A stretch of DNA of 64,000 nucleotides from Anaerolineales bacterium (GTDB taxonomy: Bacteria > Chloroflexota > Anaerolineae > Anaerolineales > UBA11579): positions 454,174 to 518,173 of the forward strand of contig JAJTXV010000001.1 of assembly GCA_021463845.1 (NCBI GenBank), read 5' to 3'. How positions within the stretch are numbered: the first letter of the stretch is position 1; each line of letters begins with the position of its first letter. The position numbers were made by a program, and so were the translations under genes. The notes under the pieces are model-generated. The model was not told where the DNA came from, made no database searches, and was given only the letters and a program-made list of their open reading frames with translations. Shown here one piece after another: positions 22,470 through 31,394 of the stretch.

Positions 22470-24544
22470 TGTCGATCACCTTGGGCGACGCCGTGCTGTA
22501 CATCAGCGGAGACGATAAGCAGCTCGAGCAGGATCTGCGCGGGGCACAGCAGAAGATTGAGAGCTCGATCCGAGAAACTTTGGCCAATGCCGGGCAAAAC
22601 ATCACTCGCTGGGGCCAAACGTTGTCGTTGGGCGTCACTGCCCCCCTGGTAGGGTTTGGCCTGACAGCAGCTCGCGAGTTTGGCGATTTCAACGCGGAAA
22701 TTGAGCGCGCAGGTGCGTTCGTCAATGCCGGCGAAGAGGATATGGTGAATTTTCGCAAGGCGGCGATCGACGCAGCCCGCGGAACTCAGTTCGCCTTCAG
22801 GGATACGGCTGCTGCGCTGGGAGCTTTCGTAGGCGGCGAAATTGATGCTCAGACTGCCAGTCGTGAACTGGGTAATGTGGTCGATCTGGCGCTTATTGGC
22901 AAGCTGAGCAACCTGCAGGACGCGGTCAATTTGGGCTCCTTAGCCCTCACGGTCTTCAAAGATGACCAGATGGAGCTTATCAACGTGGGGGATCTTCTGG
23001 CCCACGTAGCGTCAAACGTCACCACCGAGACCGATAAGTGGGCAAATTCGATTGTGAATTCTGCTGGTGCAGCTAAGTCAGCCGGCCTGACGTATAAGGA
23101 CCTCAATGTCCTGATGTCTGCAATGGTGCTGGGCGGCGCAGATGTGAGTCTGACTGCTACAGCAATCAATAGCGCGCTTAGTGCAATTCAGGCGCCTGGC
23201 CCGCAGGCGGCGAAGACCCTCAAAGAGGTTGGGCTGAACGTGACCGGCCTGCAGCAGGCACTGGCTGGCGGTCCGATCAAGCTGCTGGATTATCTCCAGC
23301 AAGGGTTCCAAATCGCCAACGAAAAGGGACAGGGCTTTGCGTTCCTTTCAAAGGTTCTGGGTGACCAGGCTGCGCCAGAGTTTGCTCTTGCTCTGGGGCT
23401 TACTTATGACGAATTGGTTGAGCTCGGTGAGGGCTTCGATGATATCGAAGGCAAAGGCGCTGCGATGGTGGATCGCATCCGAGACTCCATCTCGCCCCTT
23501 GATCAGCTAAAGCAGACTTTTTCTGAAATTGCGATCACCCATGGTCCAGCTGTCTCTAGCATCATCGAGTTGATCGCCGACAAGGCTGGCATGTTCTTGG
23601 GCTGGTTACAGAAGCTGACCCCTGAACAGTTGAATATGGCTGTGTCGTTGGGTGCGCTCGCCGCCGCTGCTGGCCCAGCATTGTTGGTTTTGGGTAGCTT
23701 GGTCTCTGCTGTTGCTGCTCTTGGTCTTCCAATTACGTTGTTGATTGGCCTCGCGGCACTGTTAGGAGCTGCGTGGGTCAATAACTGGGGCGGCATCCAG
23801 GAAAAAACCCAAGCAGTCATTGACTTCTTGGCTCCCAAGATCGAGGGTTTTATTCAGGGAATTCGGGACTGGTGGGCAGAGCATGGCGACAGCATTATTG
23901 CGAAAGCCCAAGCCATCTGGGATGGCGTCAAGGATAAGTTCGAGTACTTCAAAGAGCAATTCACTACGCTTTTCGAGGCCTTCAAGCTTGCCCAAGAAGG
24001 CGACTGGGAAGGCTTTGGAAAAAAGATCAGAGAAATCTGGGATCGGATGTGGGACAAGCTCAAGACCACCACCTCAGAGAACCTCAACAAGATCAAAGAG
24101 TGGTTTCAGAACGTGGACTGGGCTGCTGTAGGCAAGGCGATCCTTGACGGAATTGCATCAGGTGTCACCAATGGGGCAAGGGCTCTCGCAGACGCAGTGG
24201 TCGCAGCGGCAAGTGCGGCCTACCAGGCCGTAAAGGGCTTCATTGGCTTCGAGTCGCCTGCGAAACTTTTCGTCCCTATGGGTGCCAGTATGCCTGATGG
24301 CCTGGTTGAGGGAATTGCGGGGCGTACAGATCATCTTCAAAAGGCTGTGCAAGGCATGCTCGGAAATGTAATTCCAGGGAACACGGGTTTCCAGATCCCT
24401 GGGCTGGTTGAGGCGTTGCGAGGTCTTAGAAAGACTGGACCATTCGCCCCACAGGTCACCGTCAACGGCAACCAGGATCCCAATGAACTTGTTGCCGTGT
24501 TGAACTACTACAACCAACTCCAACAACTCCAGGCGGTGGGGTAG
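22469..24544 (+). CDS. Tail tape measure protein
   Basis: This 691-aa protein fixes tail length and enters the host envelope at infection. The N-terminal TP901-like core (NAEIERAGAFVNAGEEDM, then FRDTAAALGAFVGG and NSGAAKSAGLTYKD-type repeats) is followed by a hydrophobic region (residues ~385-435) and a helical C-terminus. By the usual ~0.15 nm per residue rule the tail would be about 100 nm. GTG start overlaps the frameshift stop (TAGTG). Confidence 0.9.
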   Translation: MSITLGDAVLYISGDDKQLEQDLRGAQQKIESSIRETLANAGQNITRWGQTLSLGVTAPLVGFGLTAAREFGDFNAEIERAGAFVNAGEEDMVNFRKAAIDAARGTQFAFRDTAAALGAFVGGEIDAQTASRELGNVVDLALIGKLSNLQDAVNLGSLALTVFKDDQMELINVGDLLAHVASNVTTETDKWANSIVNSAGAAKSAGLTYKDLNVLMSAMVLGGADVSLTATAINSALSAIQAPGPQAAKTLKEVGLNVTGLQQALAGGPIKLLDYLQQGFQIANEKGQGFAFLSKVLGDQAAPEFALALGLTYDELVELGEGFDDIEGKGAAMVDRIRDSISPLDQLKQTFSEIAITHGPAVSSIIELIADKAGMFLGWLQKLTPEQLNMAVSLGALAAAAGPALLVLGSLVSAVAALGLPITLLIGLAALLGAAWVNNWGGIQEKTQAVIDFLAPKIEGFIQGIRDWWAEHGDSIIAKAQAIWDGVKDKFEYFKEQFTTLFEAFKLAQEGDWEGFGKKIREIWDRMWDKLKTTTSENLNKIKEWFQNVDWAAVGKAILDGIASGVTNGARALADAVVAAASAAYQAVKGFIGFESPAKLFVPMGASMPDGLVEGIAGRTDHLQKAVQGMLGNVIPGNTGFQIPGLVEALRGLRKTGPFAPQVTVNGNQDPNELVAVLNYYNQLQQLQAVG

Positions 24545-25395
24545 TGGATCAGTTTATTTGGATCGACACCCTTGGTCAGCTAAATCTGTCTGACCGCTCG
24601 AAGTATTTTGTGCTTCGTCACCCGACTGGGCTTGGAGTTCCGCCTCCAGACAACTTCTCCGACTCGGTCCCTTTGGAGGATGGGGAGGTGTATCGGGGAA
24701 CAAGAATGCACCCGCGCCGGATCAACCTGCCACTGTATATCTCCGGAACTTCAAGGCTCGACTTCCTGGCCAATCTGAAAACACTGGAGAATAGGCTTTT
24801 CCCTAAGAAGGGGCAGGGGGTTCTTCGTGTGATCAGGGAGACAGGGGAGATCCGTGATATCCCCGCGCTCTACGAAAGAGGTCTTGATGGAGAGGGAAAT
24901 CGAAATCCCTCTGGCCACTGGACTGTGCTTTCTTTGGTTTGCTACGATCCCTACTTTTTTGATCCGGTCGCAGTAGAGCAGACCTTTGACCCCGATGAGC
25001 CTCAAAGCTTTTTCCCAATCCTGCCACTACGTCTTTCCGGCAGCGGCATCATGGGCGGCGTAGAGGTCTTCAACCCTGGAGAAGTGGAGGCTTTCCCCAT
25101 CTGGACCGTTACTGGGCCAGGCGTGAATCCCTTATTCGTCAACCAAACCACGGGGAGGCAGCTGCGGATCTTGTCTCCGCTTACTTCAGAAGACGTCCTG
25201 GTTGTTGACACGCGCCCGCAGAAGAGAACCGTAACCCTCAACGGGGTCGATGCTTTTCCCTTGCTTGATCGTTCGATTACCTCTTCACTCTGGAGCCTGG
25301 TGCCAGGATACAACGTTGTTCAAGTCCTGATGTCGGGAGCGATTGAGGGGTCTTCCATCCACCTGAGCTTCAATGCGCGCTACGGAAGAGCCTGA
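24544..25395 (+). CDS. Distal tail protein (Dit-like)
   Basis: This 283-aa protein follows the tape measure as Dit proteins do. An N-terminal beta-rich part (RRINLPLYISG, LENRLFPKKGQGVLRV) resembles the belt-forming Dit domain, and the C-terminal half (VEVFNPGEVEAFPIWTVTG) resembles the galectin-like domain. GTG start overlaps the tape-measure stop. It forms the hub at the tail tip. Confidence 0.82.
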   Translation: MDQFIWIDTLGQLNLSDRSKYFVLRHPTGLGVPPPDNFSDSVPLEDGEVYRGTRMHPRRINLPLYISGTSRLDFLANLKTLENRLFPKKGQGVLRVIRETGEIRDIPALYERGLDGEGNRNPSGHWTVLSLVCYDPYFFDPVAVEQTFDPDEPQSFFPILPLRLSGSGIMGGVEVFNPGEVEAFPIWTVTGPGVNPLFVNQTTGRQLRILSPLTSEDVLVVDTRPQKRTVTLNGVDAFPLLDRSITSSLWSLVPGYNVVQVLMSGAIEGSSIHLSFNARYGRA

Positions 25396-26543
25396 TGGTT
25401 ACTCCTACACAAATTCCTGAACCTGTGGATCTCGCTCGCTACGAGATTACCGTTCTGACGCCTGACTATAAGGCTGGAAAGACCTTTCGCGCTTTCACAT
25501 CAGCTGATTTAGTGCTGCGCTTCAACAACGTTGATAGCTTCAATGTGGTGGTGCCGGCTACGGACCCCGCCTTTGATGTTCTAACAGATAAAGGCGGGAT
25601 TGAAATCAGGCGTGACGGCATCCCTATCCTTACCGGCCCAGTGATCAAGACGAAAAGAGATTGGGACGGCAAGCGCAACAACGCTACGCTTATGGGATTT
25701 AGCGATGACATCTGGCTCCTAAGGCGAGTGGCCTATCCTGATCCTGCTGGCCCAGAGTATTGGGAAACCAAATCGCACGACGTCAGAAGCGGAATAGCTG
25801 AAACAGTAATGAAATCCTTCGTCGCTCATCAAGCGGGGGCCCTTGCTCTGCCTGAGCGAAGGATCCTGACCCAGGCGACAGATCTTGGTCGGGGCATTCC
25901 CCTCACCATCCGGGCACGCTTCGGCGACCTGCTCTCGTATCTAAGGGCAGCCGGAGCTTTAGCTGGCCTAGGTTTCAGAGTGATCGATCGCAAATTTGAG
26001 GTCTACGAAGTTGCGGACAAGACCGCCTCCGTCATCTTCTCTCCTGAGCTTCGCAACCTGCAGGCGTATTCCTATACGAACGAAGCTCCAACTGCAAACT
26101 GGCTTGTCGGCGCCGGCACGGGCGAGGGAACCGATCGCCTCTTCTCCATCCTGGAAGACACGGATAGCCAAACCCAATATGGCCGTCATGAGTACTTCTA
26201 TTCCAGGACAAACGTGAGTGACCTCGAAGAGCTCGATGAGGGTCTTCAGGTGAGGCTGGGCAGCGGGAAAGAGCGAACCAACCTAGCGGTTCAGCCCTAC
26301 GACATTGAGCCTACTCGATTTCGCCAGGACTATGAAGTCGGAGACAAGGTCTCAGTGATCGTGGATGACTACGAGATCCAGGACGTAGTTCGAGAGGTCC
26401 AGCTGGTCCTTCGTTCCAACCAGGCAGAGCAGATCAAGCCGGTAGTCGGAACACCCGGGCAAGGTATTGACCTTCCAAATAAAGAAATCTTTGACAGTTT
26501 GAGAGATCTGAATGAACGGCTTCGTCAGATCGAGGAGGTATAG
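25395..26543 (+). CDS. Tail tip/baseplate hub protein (Gp37-like, Tal-like)
   Basis: This 382-aa protein resembles the ReqiPepy6 Gp37-like family: LVLRFNNVDSFNVVVP, GIEIRRDGIPILTGPV and YEVGDKVSVIVDDYEIQD are typical hub-fold strands. It overlaps Dit by one base. Such Tal proteins close the tail tube and support fibres. A C-terminal helix (SLRDLNERLRQIEEV) may form a trimeric coil. Confidence 0.85.
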   Translation: MVTPTQIPEPVDLARYEITVLTPDYKAGKTFRAFTSADLVLRFNNVDSFNVVVPATDPAFDVLTDKGGIEIRRDGIPILTGPVIKTKRDWDGKRNNATLMGFSDDIWLLRRVAYPDPAGPEYWETKSHDVRSGIAETVMKSFVAHQAGALALPERRILTQATDLGRGIPLTIRARFGDLLSYLRAAGALAGLGFRVIDRKFEVYEVADKTASVIFSPELRNLQAYSYTNEAPTANWLVGAGTGEGTDRLFSILEDTDSQTQYGRHEYFYSRTNVSDLEELDEGLQVRLGSGKERTNLAVQPYDIEPTRFRQDYEVGDKVSVIVDDYEIQDVVREVQLVLRSNQAEQIKPVVGTPGQGIDLPNKEIFDSLRDLNERLRQIEEV

Positions 26544-26546
26544 AGC

Positions 26547-27365
26547 ATGGCATCAACAGAAGAGATCAACGGCATTCCTTATGATCCCGGGTCCCCTGGG
26601 TCTGCTGTCTACCAGGACCGCTGGAGGCTGATGACACCTGCTTTCGCTCGGGACGGGATCATGAACTTGGTCGGGGGCGAGTTCGAGCCCTATGCTGATA
26701 GTTCGGGAATGCAGGTAAAGGTAAAGACAGGGGCGGCTTGGGTCAAAAGCCAATTTGCGTATGAGCTAAATGAAGAGAAGATCCTAACGGTCTCACCCGC
26801 TCACGCTACATTGAACCGCATCGACTCCATCGTCATTGAGAATAACTTCTCGGATCGGCTGATGTACGTCCGGGTCATTGCGGGGGAGGCTGATGTAGAC
26901 CCTGAGCCCCCGGCCATCCAGGACGATGAGATCGCGTCTCAAATGGTCTTAGCCCACCTTCTTGTCGAAGCGGCCGCGGTCACCATCGAGGCAAACAAGA
27001 TTACCGACCTCCGGATTCTTGGAAACGGGCACCTTGAGCCTCGCACCCAGACCCGTTCGGGAGTTGCCTTGGCGGTGATCGATGTCACCAAGCTTGACGT
27101 CTTCTTTGCGAAGGACCTGATTGAGAACATCGAGGTTGTGCTTTCAGGTGCTGCAGCGCACGAACAGAAAATCATGATCGTCTTTCATGATGATGGCACT
27201 CCGGTTGAGATCACTTGGCCAGAGAATGTTTTCCCGACAACGTCCTGCGGCGGGGAGCTTCCCGTGGAAACAATCGGGGGAGTCCCTACCCGGGCCGGCT
27301 TGATCTACAACGCCTTGGATGATGTTTGGGAAATCTGGGCTTTCGGCTCAAGGGTGGTGGAGTGA
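26547..27365 (+). CDS. Tail/baseplate structural protein
   Basis: This 272-aa protein begins with ribosome site GGAGG and is beta-rich. It has the GVKVKTGAAWV-like and RIDSIVIENNF segments that appear in baseplate upper or receptor-binding proteins of siphoviruses (here as QVKVKTGAAWVKSQF). The C-terminal 100 residues look like a separate jelly-roll-type domain. Receptor binding is inferred from location only. Confidence 0.68.
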   Translation: MASTEEINGIPYDPGSPGSAVYQDRWRLMTPAFARDGIMNLVGGEFEPYADSSGMQVKVKTGAAWVKSQFAYELNEEKILTVSPAHATLNRIDSIVIENNFSDRLMYVRVIAGEADVDPEPPAIQDDEIASQMVLAHLLVEAAAVTIEANKITDLRILGNGHLEPRTQTRSGVALAVIDVTKLDVFFAKDLIENIEVVLSGAAAHEQKIMIVFHDDGTPVEITWPENVFPTTSCGGELPVETIGGVPTRAGLIYNALDDVWEIWAFGSRVVE

Positions 27366-27730
27366 TGTTCATTCACGAACACCTCACCCAACTATGCCAG
27401 GAGCATAGTATCCCATGGGATCTGGAGCATCCGAAATTCATCTATGTGATCACCCAGGTTTTAGTGTTCTTTGATGTTCATTGTGAAGATGATATCCCTG
27501 TCGACGCGGGGAAACTCGAAGCAACAGAAGCAATCTTTCAGCTCGCTCTTGAGGATGACCTCACAATTCAGGAACAGGTTTATCTAAATGTCTCGAAGGA
27601 ATGGTCCGACCAAGTCAAAGGAAAGATCCGGCGACTTTATGACTTTTTAGCAGCTGATGACCTGTCAGACTTTGAACTGCAACGTCAACAGGAGATTCAA
27701 GAGACTGAGTGGAGTAAAGAAAATGGGTAA
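27365..27730 (+). CDS. Hypothetical tail-region protein
   Basis: This 121-aa acidic, helical protein is unfamiliar to me. The ATG at 27365 overlaps the preceding stop (TGATG). It may be a fibre chaperone, since it lies just before a fibre gene, but no motif supports this. Confidence 0.6.
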   Translation: MFIHEHLTQLCQEHSIPWDLEHPKFIYVITQVLVFFDVHCEDDIPVDAGKLEATEAIFQLALEDDLTIQEQVYLNVSKEWSDQVKGKIRRLYDFLAADDLSDFELQRQQEIQETEWSKENG

Positions 27731-27932
27731 CACGCATTTTCATTTCATCGTGTATTGCTTCAATGGAACAGACGCCGCTGGCGCGCCGATAAACAATGTG
27801 GTCGTAGATTTGATTGCTAAGAGCAAGCCGGAGGCGGAGACAAAGGCTGCTCGTATCTGTCCGCAGAAGGATGTATATCAGGTCGTACAGATAATCGAAC
27901 ACTTTGGAGAAGACCGCTGTGGCAATCGCTGA
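27723..27932 (+). CDS. Hypothetical small protein
   Basis: This 69-aa protein begins MGNTHFHFIVYCF and looks like one small alpha/beta domain (strand, then EAETKAARIC helix, then VYQVVQIIEHF strand). The start at 27723 overlaps the preceding gene, and the stop lies inside the fibre gene start. Function unknown. Confidence 0.6.
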   Translation: MGNTHFHFIVYCFNGTDAAGAPINNVVVDLIAKSKPEAETKAARICPQKDVYQVVQIIEHFGEDRCGNR

Positions 27933-29169
27933 TGGAATAATCATCCCGTGGCTAGGCGAGCATGCCAATATTCCCGCAGGTTGGTCCCGTATAACCGACT
28001 TGGATTCCCGCTATTTGCGTTCAATCCCAGATGAGAGTACGAATCCTGGGGCTAACGGTGGCAGCGCAACGCATCTGCACACTACACCAGGGCATACACA
28101 CGACTTATCTCACTCTCACGGGAGCGCTACGAGCACTGCTCTGACAGCCAATACAAACGCGCAAGGAGGGGTAGATGCGCAATCCGTAGGTACACATACT
28201 CATCCTTTTACTCTGTCCTCCCAAACGGTTACTTCTGGTAGTGCAGCGCCAAACTCAACTGCGGTATCGAATGAATTGGGCAGGCTTGAAGTAATCTGGC
28301 TGGAAAGTGACGGAACGCCAACCGCCTTCCCAGCCGGAACGCTACTCTTTACCGCCGACTCGGAGGATCCCCGAGAGCTGGTCGCTGGGGGTCGCTATCT
28401 CAGAGGCGCCGCTGACAGTCAGGATGGCGGAGATGAAGAAGACTCTACCCTTGCATCTCATGCGCACGGAGTAGAAGATCATACGCATGAAGGTGCACCT
28501 CATTCTCACCCGAGCACTAATTCTGGCGGCCCGAGCGCTACGGCAGGACCGGTAGAGCTTGGCGGTTCTGCGCGATCTGGCTCCAGCCATGTTCACCCGG
28601 TAAGCAGTAACTCAGTAAGCACCGGCGAAACGGGGAACCCTACCGGAGGAAGTTCGGGCACTTCTTCCCCAGAGCCTCCTTACGAAGAACTAGGAGTCGT
28701 CGAGCCTATCGAAGAGAAACCTCAGATTGGCGACATTTTCGTTTGGCTTAGAACTCTAAGCGAAATCCCGGATGGGTATTTGTTATGCAACGGAGAGAAC
28801 GAAACACCTAACCTTTGCCACGGCAAGTTCATAAAGAGCGCAGCCGCAGCAGCGAACATAGGAAACAGTGGGGGCACCTCCACTCACGCTCACACGGGTA
28901 TTACTCACGCTCATACGATAGGAAGCCATACTCACTCTGCCACTTTCGGTTCACAGAGTAGCACCTCGAACATTTCTGGCTCGGGAGTTTCATCCTCGCT
29001 AGCTCATAGCACGGTACACAATGCAACTTCAGCGGCGGCGACCCCCACCGTTGGAAATGCAAGCACTGGCGACCTGGCCACAGCGAGCCACATCCCGCTA
29101 TTCACGGAAGTGGCGTTCATTATGTATGTGGGCGAAAAGAACGCCGGTGCTTTCTTTCCATTCTTCTAG
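27919..29169 (+). CDS. Tail fibre with duplicated collar-like, His-rich modules
   Basis: This 416-aa protein contains two related modules. Each begins with an aromatic strand (IIPWLGEHANIPAGW near residue 10; IFVWLRTLSEIPDGYLLCNG near 275) and proceeds to a GG-THxHT / HTHxxxHxH stretch rich in His-x-His and Ser/Thr. This matches phage tail-collar domains in which HxH repeats bind metal in the trimeric fibre. The start is GTG 27919 with GGAGA upstream. It should be a receptor-binding fibre. Confidence 0.75.
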   Translation: MAIADGIIIPWLGEHANIPAGWSRITDLDSRYLRSIPDESTNPGANGGSATHLHTTPGHTHDLSHSHGSATSTALTANTNAQGGVDAQSVGTHTHPFTLSSQTVTSGSAAPNSTAVSNELGRLEVIWLESDGTPTAFPAGTLLFTADSEDPRELVAGGRYLRGAADSQDGGDEEDSTLASHAHGVEDHTHEGAPHSHPSTNSGGPSATAGPVELGGSARSGSSHVHPVSSNSVSTGETGNPTGGSSGTSSPEPPYEELGVVEPIEEKPQIGDIFVWLRTLSEIPDGYLLCNGENETPNLCHGKFIKSAAAAANIGNSGGTSTHAHTGITHAHTIGSHTHSATFGSQSSTSNISGSGVSSSLAHSTVHNATSAAATPTVGNASTGDLATASHIPLFTEVAFIMYVGEKNAGAFFPFF

Positions 29170-29183
29170 AAACGGAGATTGAT

Positions 29184-30095
29184 ATGTCACAGCAAGTTTT
29201 ATCAGGTAAGGGAATGTATCTTTGGATTATTAGTCGGGTCGAGGGTGGGGACCCGGAGCGCATCGCTGAGGTCGCGCAGCAAGCCGGCCTCACCCATGTG
29301 CTTATCAAGGTTGCTGATAGGAACTTTGCCTATAACATCGATCCTAAGACGGGCGTCGACCTGGTGCCCGGCCTCGTCAGCGCGCTGCGCGCCCGTGGCA
29401 TCGCGCCCTGGGGGTGGCAGTACATCTACGGCACCAACCCGGCAGCCGAGGCGGCGATGGCCATCCAGCGCGTCAAGCAGTTCAACTTGGACGGTTTTGT
29501 GGTGAATGCTGAGAAGGAATTCAAGGTGAAAGGCATGGACGTGCCCGCCCGCCAGTACATGCAGGCTCTGCGGGCCGGCCTGCCGGGTACGCCGATCGGA
29601 TTCAGCAGTTACCGCTACCCCACACTGCACCGCCCGCTGCCGTTTGAGGTCTTCCTGCAATTCAGCGACATCAACATGCCCCAGGTCTACTGGGTGCAGT
29701 CCAGCAACCCGGCTCAGCAGCTGCTGCGTTCGGTGCGCGAGCACAAGGCCCTCAGCGTGTGGCGCCCGATCGTGCCGACGGGATGTGCCTATCCGGAGGG
29801 CGCCTGGAAGCCGACGGCTGGCCAGATCACCGAGTTTCTGCAGGCCTGCAAGGACAATGAGATCAGCGGCGCTAACTTCTGGGAGTGGATCTACGCCCGC
29901 AAGGACGCCTCGCTGTGGGCCGCTCTGAGCGCGTTCCCGTGGGCGCCGGCGACGCCCCCGGAGCCAGAGCCGGTGGACCCTGAGCCTGGCCCGGTGAAAG
30001 ACGAGACTGAACCGCACGTGAGCCCCGAGGTGATGAAGGACTGGCTGGCCATGCAGAAGGCGCTTCGCAAGCAGGGCCGCCCGCATGCAGTCTAA
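29184..30095 (+). CDS. TIM-barrel glycoside-hydrolase-like protein, candidate endolysin
   Basis: This 303-aa protein has a barrel-like series of strands: GMYLWIISRVEGGD, LTHVLIKVADRNF, GIAPWGWQYIYG, LDGFVVNAEKEFK, GFSSYR, NMPQVYWVQ and ISGANFWEWIY. The Asn-Ala-Glu on the central strand is a plausible catalytic acid site as in GH25/DUF1906 folds. A Pro/Glu linker (PEPEPVDPEPGP) leads to a short helical tail, perhaps for wall binding. It is the last + gene of the late operon. GC content is higher than in the tail genes before it. Muramidase activity is inferred. Confidence 0.65.
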   Translation: MSQQVLSGKGMYLWIISRVEGGDPERIAEVAQQAGLTHVLIKVADRNFAYNIDPKTGVDLVPGLVSALRARGIAPWGWQYIYGTNPAAEAAMAIQRVKQFNLDGFVVNAEKEFKVKGMDVPARQYMQALRAGLPGTPIGFSSYRYPTLHRPLPFEVFLQFSDINMPQVYWVQSSNPAQQLLRSVREHKALSVWRPIVPTGCAYPEGAWKPTAGQITEFLQACKDNEISGANFWEWIYARKDASLWAALSAFPWAPATPPEPEPVDPEPGPVKDETEPHVSPEVMKDWLAMQKALRKQGRPHAV

Positions 30096-30142
30096 TATCT
30101 GCTGCAGGTAATGCAGCGGCTGAGCTGACGAGCACTAAGAAG

Positions 30143-30174
30143 AAGAGCCACCTGTACAGGTGGCTCTTTCTTTC
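30143..30174. terminator. Bidirectional intrinsic terminator
   Basis: AAGAGCCACCTG / CAGGTGGCTCTT with a 2-nt loop, T-rich on the + side and TTCTTCTT on the - side. It ends the late operon and the converging regulator gene. Confidence 0.85.
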
Positions 30175-30177
30175 AGC

Positions 30178-30612
30178 CTACAGTGGCTTTGATGAGGTGG
30201 TGGAGTTGCGTTTGGATCGGCGACCTCTTCTTTTGACCGACTGTTCCAGGAGCTCATCATCCCATATGAGTTCGGTCACATACTCGATCGCTTTGGCCTG
30301 CCAGCGGTTGCCTGTCTCTTGGCTGACTTTCAACTGATAGCAGATCTCGCCCATCGTCTCCTGGTTGATGTAGCGCCGGATCAAAATTCGGCTGAGCTGC
30401 GGCTGCAGGCGGGCCAGCTGGTCTAGGTATGCGTTCAGCATTTGATTGAGTGCCATACGAGTATCTACCAGGCGCATCCTGCGCTTTAGCCCGTAGTGCT
30501 GGGCAATTTCCAGTTCCAGGAATGGTTCTGTGCCTGCTCGTGAGGGCAAATACCAGTTGCGAAATGCGTTAAACACGTGTTTACGAAGCTGGCTTTTACT
30601 TTTAGCCCCCAT
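30178..30612 (-). CDS. Sigma-70 region-4-like phage regulator
   Basis: This 144-aa basic protein has a C-terminal helix-turn-helix (QETMGEICYQLKVSQETGNRWQ, shown here in pattern) preceded by a helical domain, as in ArpU/RinA-type late regulators that resemble sigma region 4. It is convergent with the late operon and divergent from 30708. A role in switching on late transcription is a fair guess. Confidence 0.65.
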   Translation of the reverse strand: MGAKSKSQLRKHVFNAFRNWYLPSRAGTEPFLELEIAQHYGLKRRMRLVDTRMALNQMLNAYLDQLARLQPQLSRILIRRYINQETMGEICYQLKVSQETGNRWQAKAIEYVTELIWDDELLEQSVKRRGRRSKRNSTTSSKPL

Positions 30613-30668
30613 CCGCCCATCTTACAGGGCTTGTCAAGGTGCGCTCATTTTGGGTGCGCCCTTGCGTA

Positions 30669-30686
30669 GAACAAACGTGCTATTAT
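30669..30686. promoter_or_regulatory. Imperfect LexA-type box and TATTAT -10
   Basis: GAACAAACGTGC differs from the GAACRNRYGTTC core at one base and is followed directly by TATTAT. The layout copies that at 7844-7862, where the box also abuts the -10. No good -35 is visible, so the promoter call is weak. Confidence 0.4.
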
Positions 30687-30707
30687 GCCCGGGAAGGAGA
30701 AGGCGCC

Positions 30708-30941
30708 GTGACCGAGCAAACCGAGCATTTTATGTACACCCGAAAGTTCCACCAGTTCAAAAAAGCCATCGAGCAGGATACTGTTGACTATGCATTTTGG
30801 CGTTGGCAGGTGAAGATCAACCGCGCCTGTTTTCGGGGCTACTTTAGTCGGCGCGAGCGCGATGAACTGAACGAACTGGTGGACCGCCGCATGGCCGAGA
30901 CCAGGGCGCAGAGCCTCGCAGGCGTGCATGGAGCTATTTGA
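30708..30941 (+). CDS. Small basic protein under SOS-like promoter
   Basis: This is a 77-aa protein starting at GTG 30708 with an AAGGAG site 12 nt upstream. It is basic and helical (FHQFKKAIEQDTVDYAFWRW, RRERDELNELVDRRM). I do not recognise it. It stands alone on the + strand between two - units, so it probably has its own promoter and a regulatory role. The longer ORF (30639) would run through the promoter region. Confidence 0.6.
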   Translation: MTEQTEHFMYTRKFHQFKKAIEQDTVDYAFWRWQVKINRACFRGYFSRRERDELNELVDRRMAETRAQSLAGVHGAI

Positions 30942-31188
30942 GCTTCTGCTCCGATCGTGGCTCGATGGTCAACTGCTCAACTGAGGGGGCCTCTGCGTGT
31001 GATGGCCACTCGATCTCTATACTGAGAACAAGCTTGGGCTTTTTGGATCCAGCGCGCCTCACGTGTAGACGGATGGATCCAAACCCACCCGCGTCAGAGA
31101 TACGGCGATAGGCTTCGCGGATTTGCTCAATGGTCTCCTCGGGGAGTTCAGGCATAGCGTCTTGGACACGCGGCGCGTTGGCGTTCAT
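30934..31188 (-). CDS. Hypothetical early protein
   Basis: This 84-aa protein has a helix (PEETIEQIREAYRRISDAG) followed by basic beta strands. It is the last gene of the - strand early array, and its 3' end overlaps the converging 30708 gene by 8 bases. Function unknown. Confidence 0.6.
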   Translation of the reverse strand: MNANAPRVQDAMPELPEETIEQIREAYRRISDAGGFGSIRLHVRRAGSKKPKLVLSIEIEWPSHAEAPSVEQLTIEPRSEQKLK

Positions 31189-31394
31189 GATGGGAGGGTC
31201 GCGTAGTTGTAGCCCGCGAAAGCGTGTCTGCCTCGGGTGAAGAACCAGATGCTGAAAAACTCGCCACAGTCAGGGCAGGCGAAATCGTCCAGCTGATCAT
31301 TGTCCTCGAGCATGTGCAAGGGCTGGGTCAGCTTGGGATGATTGCATAGCTTGGCTTGCATCCTAACTTGGTTGTGCCTGCGTTTCATTTTCAT
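31185..31394 (-). CDS. Small zinc-ribbon protein
   Basis: This 69-aa protein carries FACPDCGEFFSIW, and a His plus a further Cys (KLCNHP) upstream could complete a zinc site. Overlaps both neighbours by 4 bases. Function unknown. Confidence 0.6.
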   Translation of the reverse strand: MKMKRRHNQVRMQAKLCNHPKLTQPLHMLEDNDQLDDFACPDCGEFFSIWFFTRGRHAFAGYNYATLPS

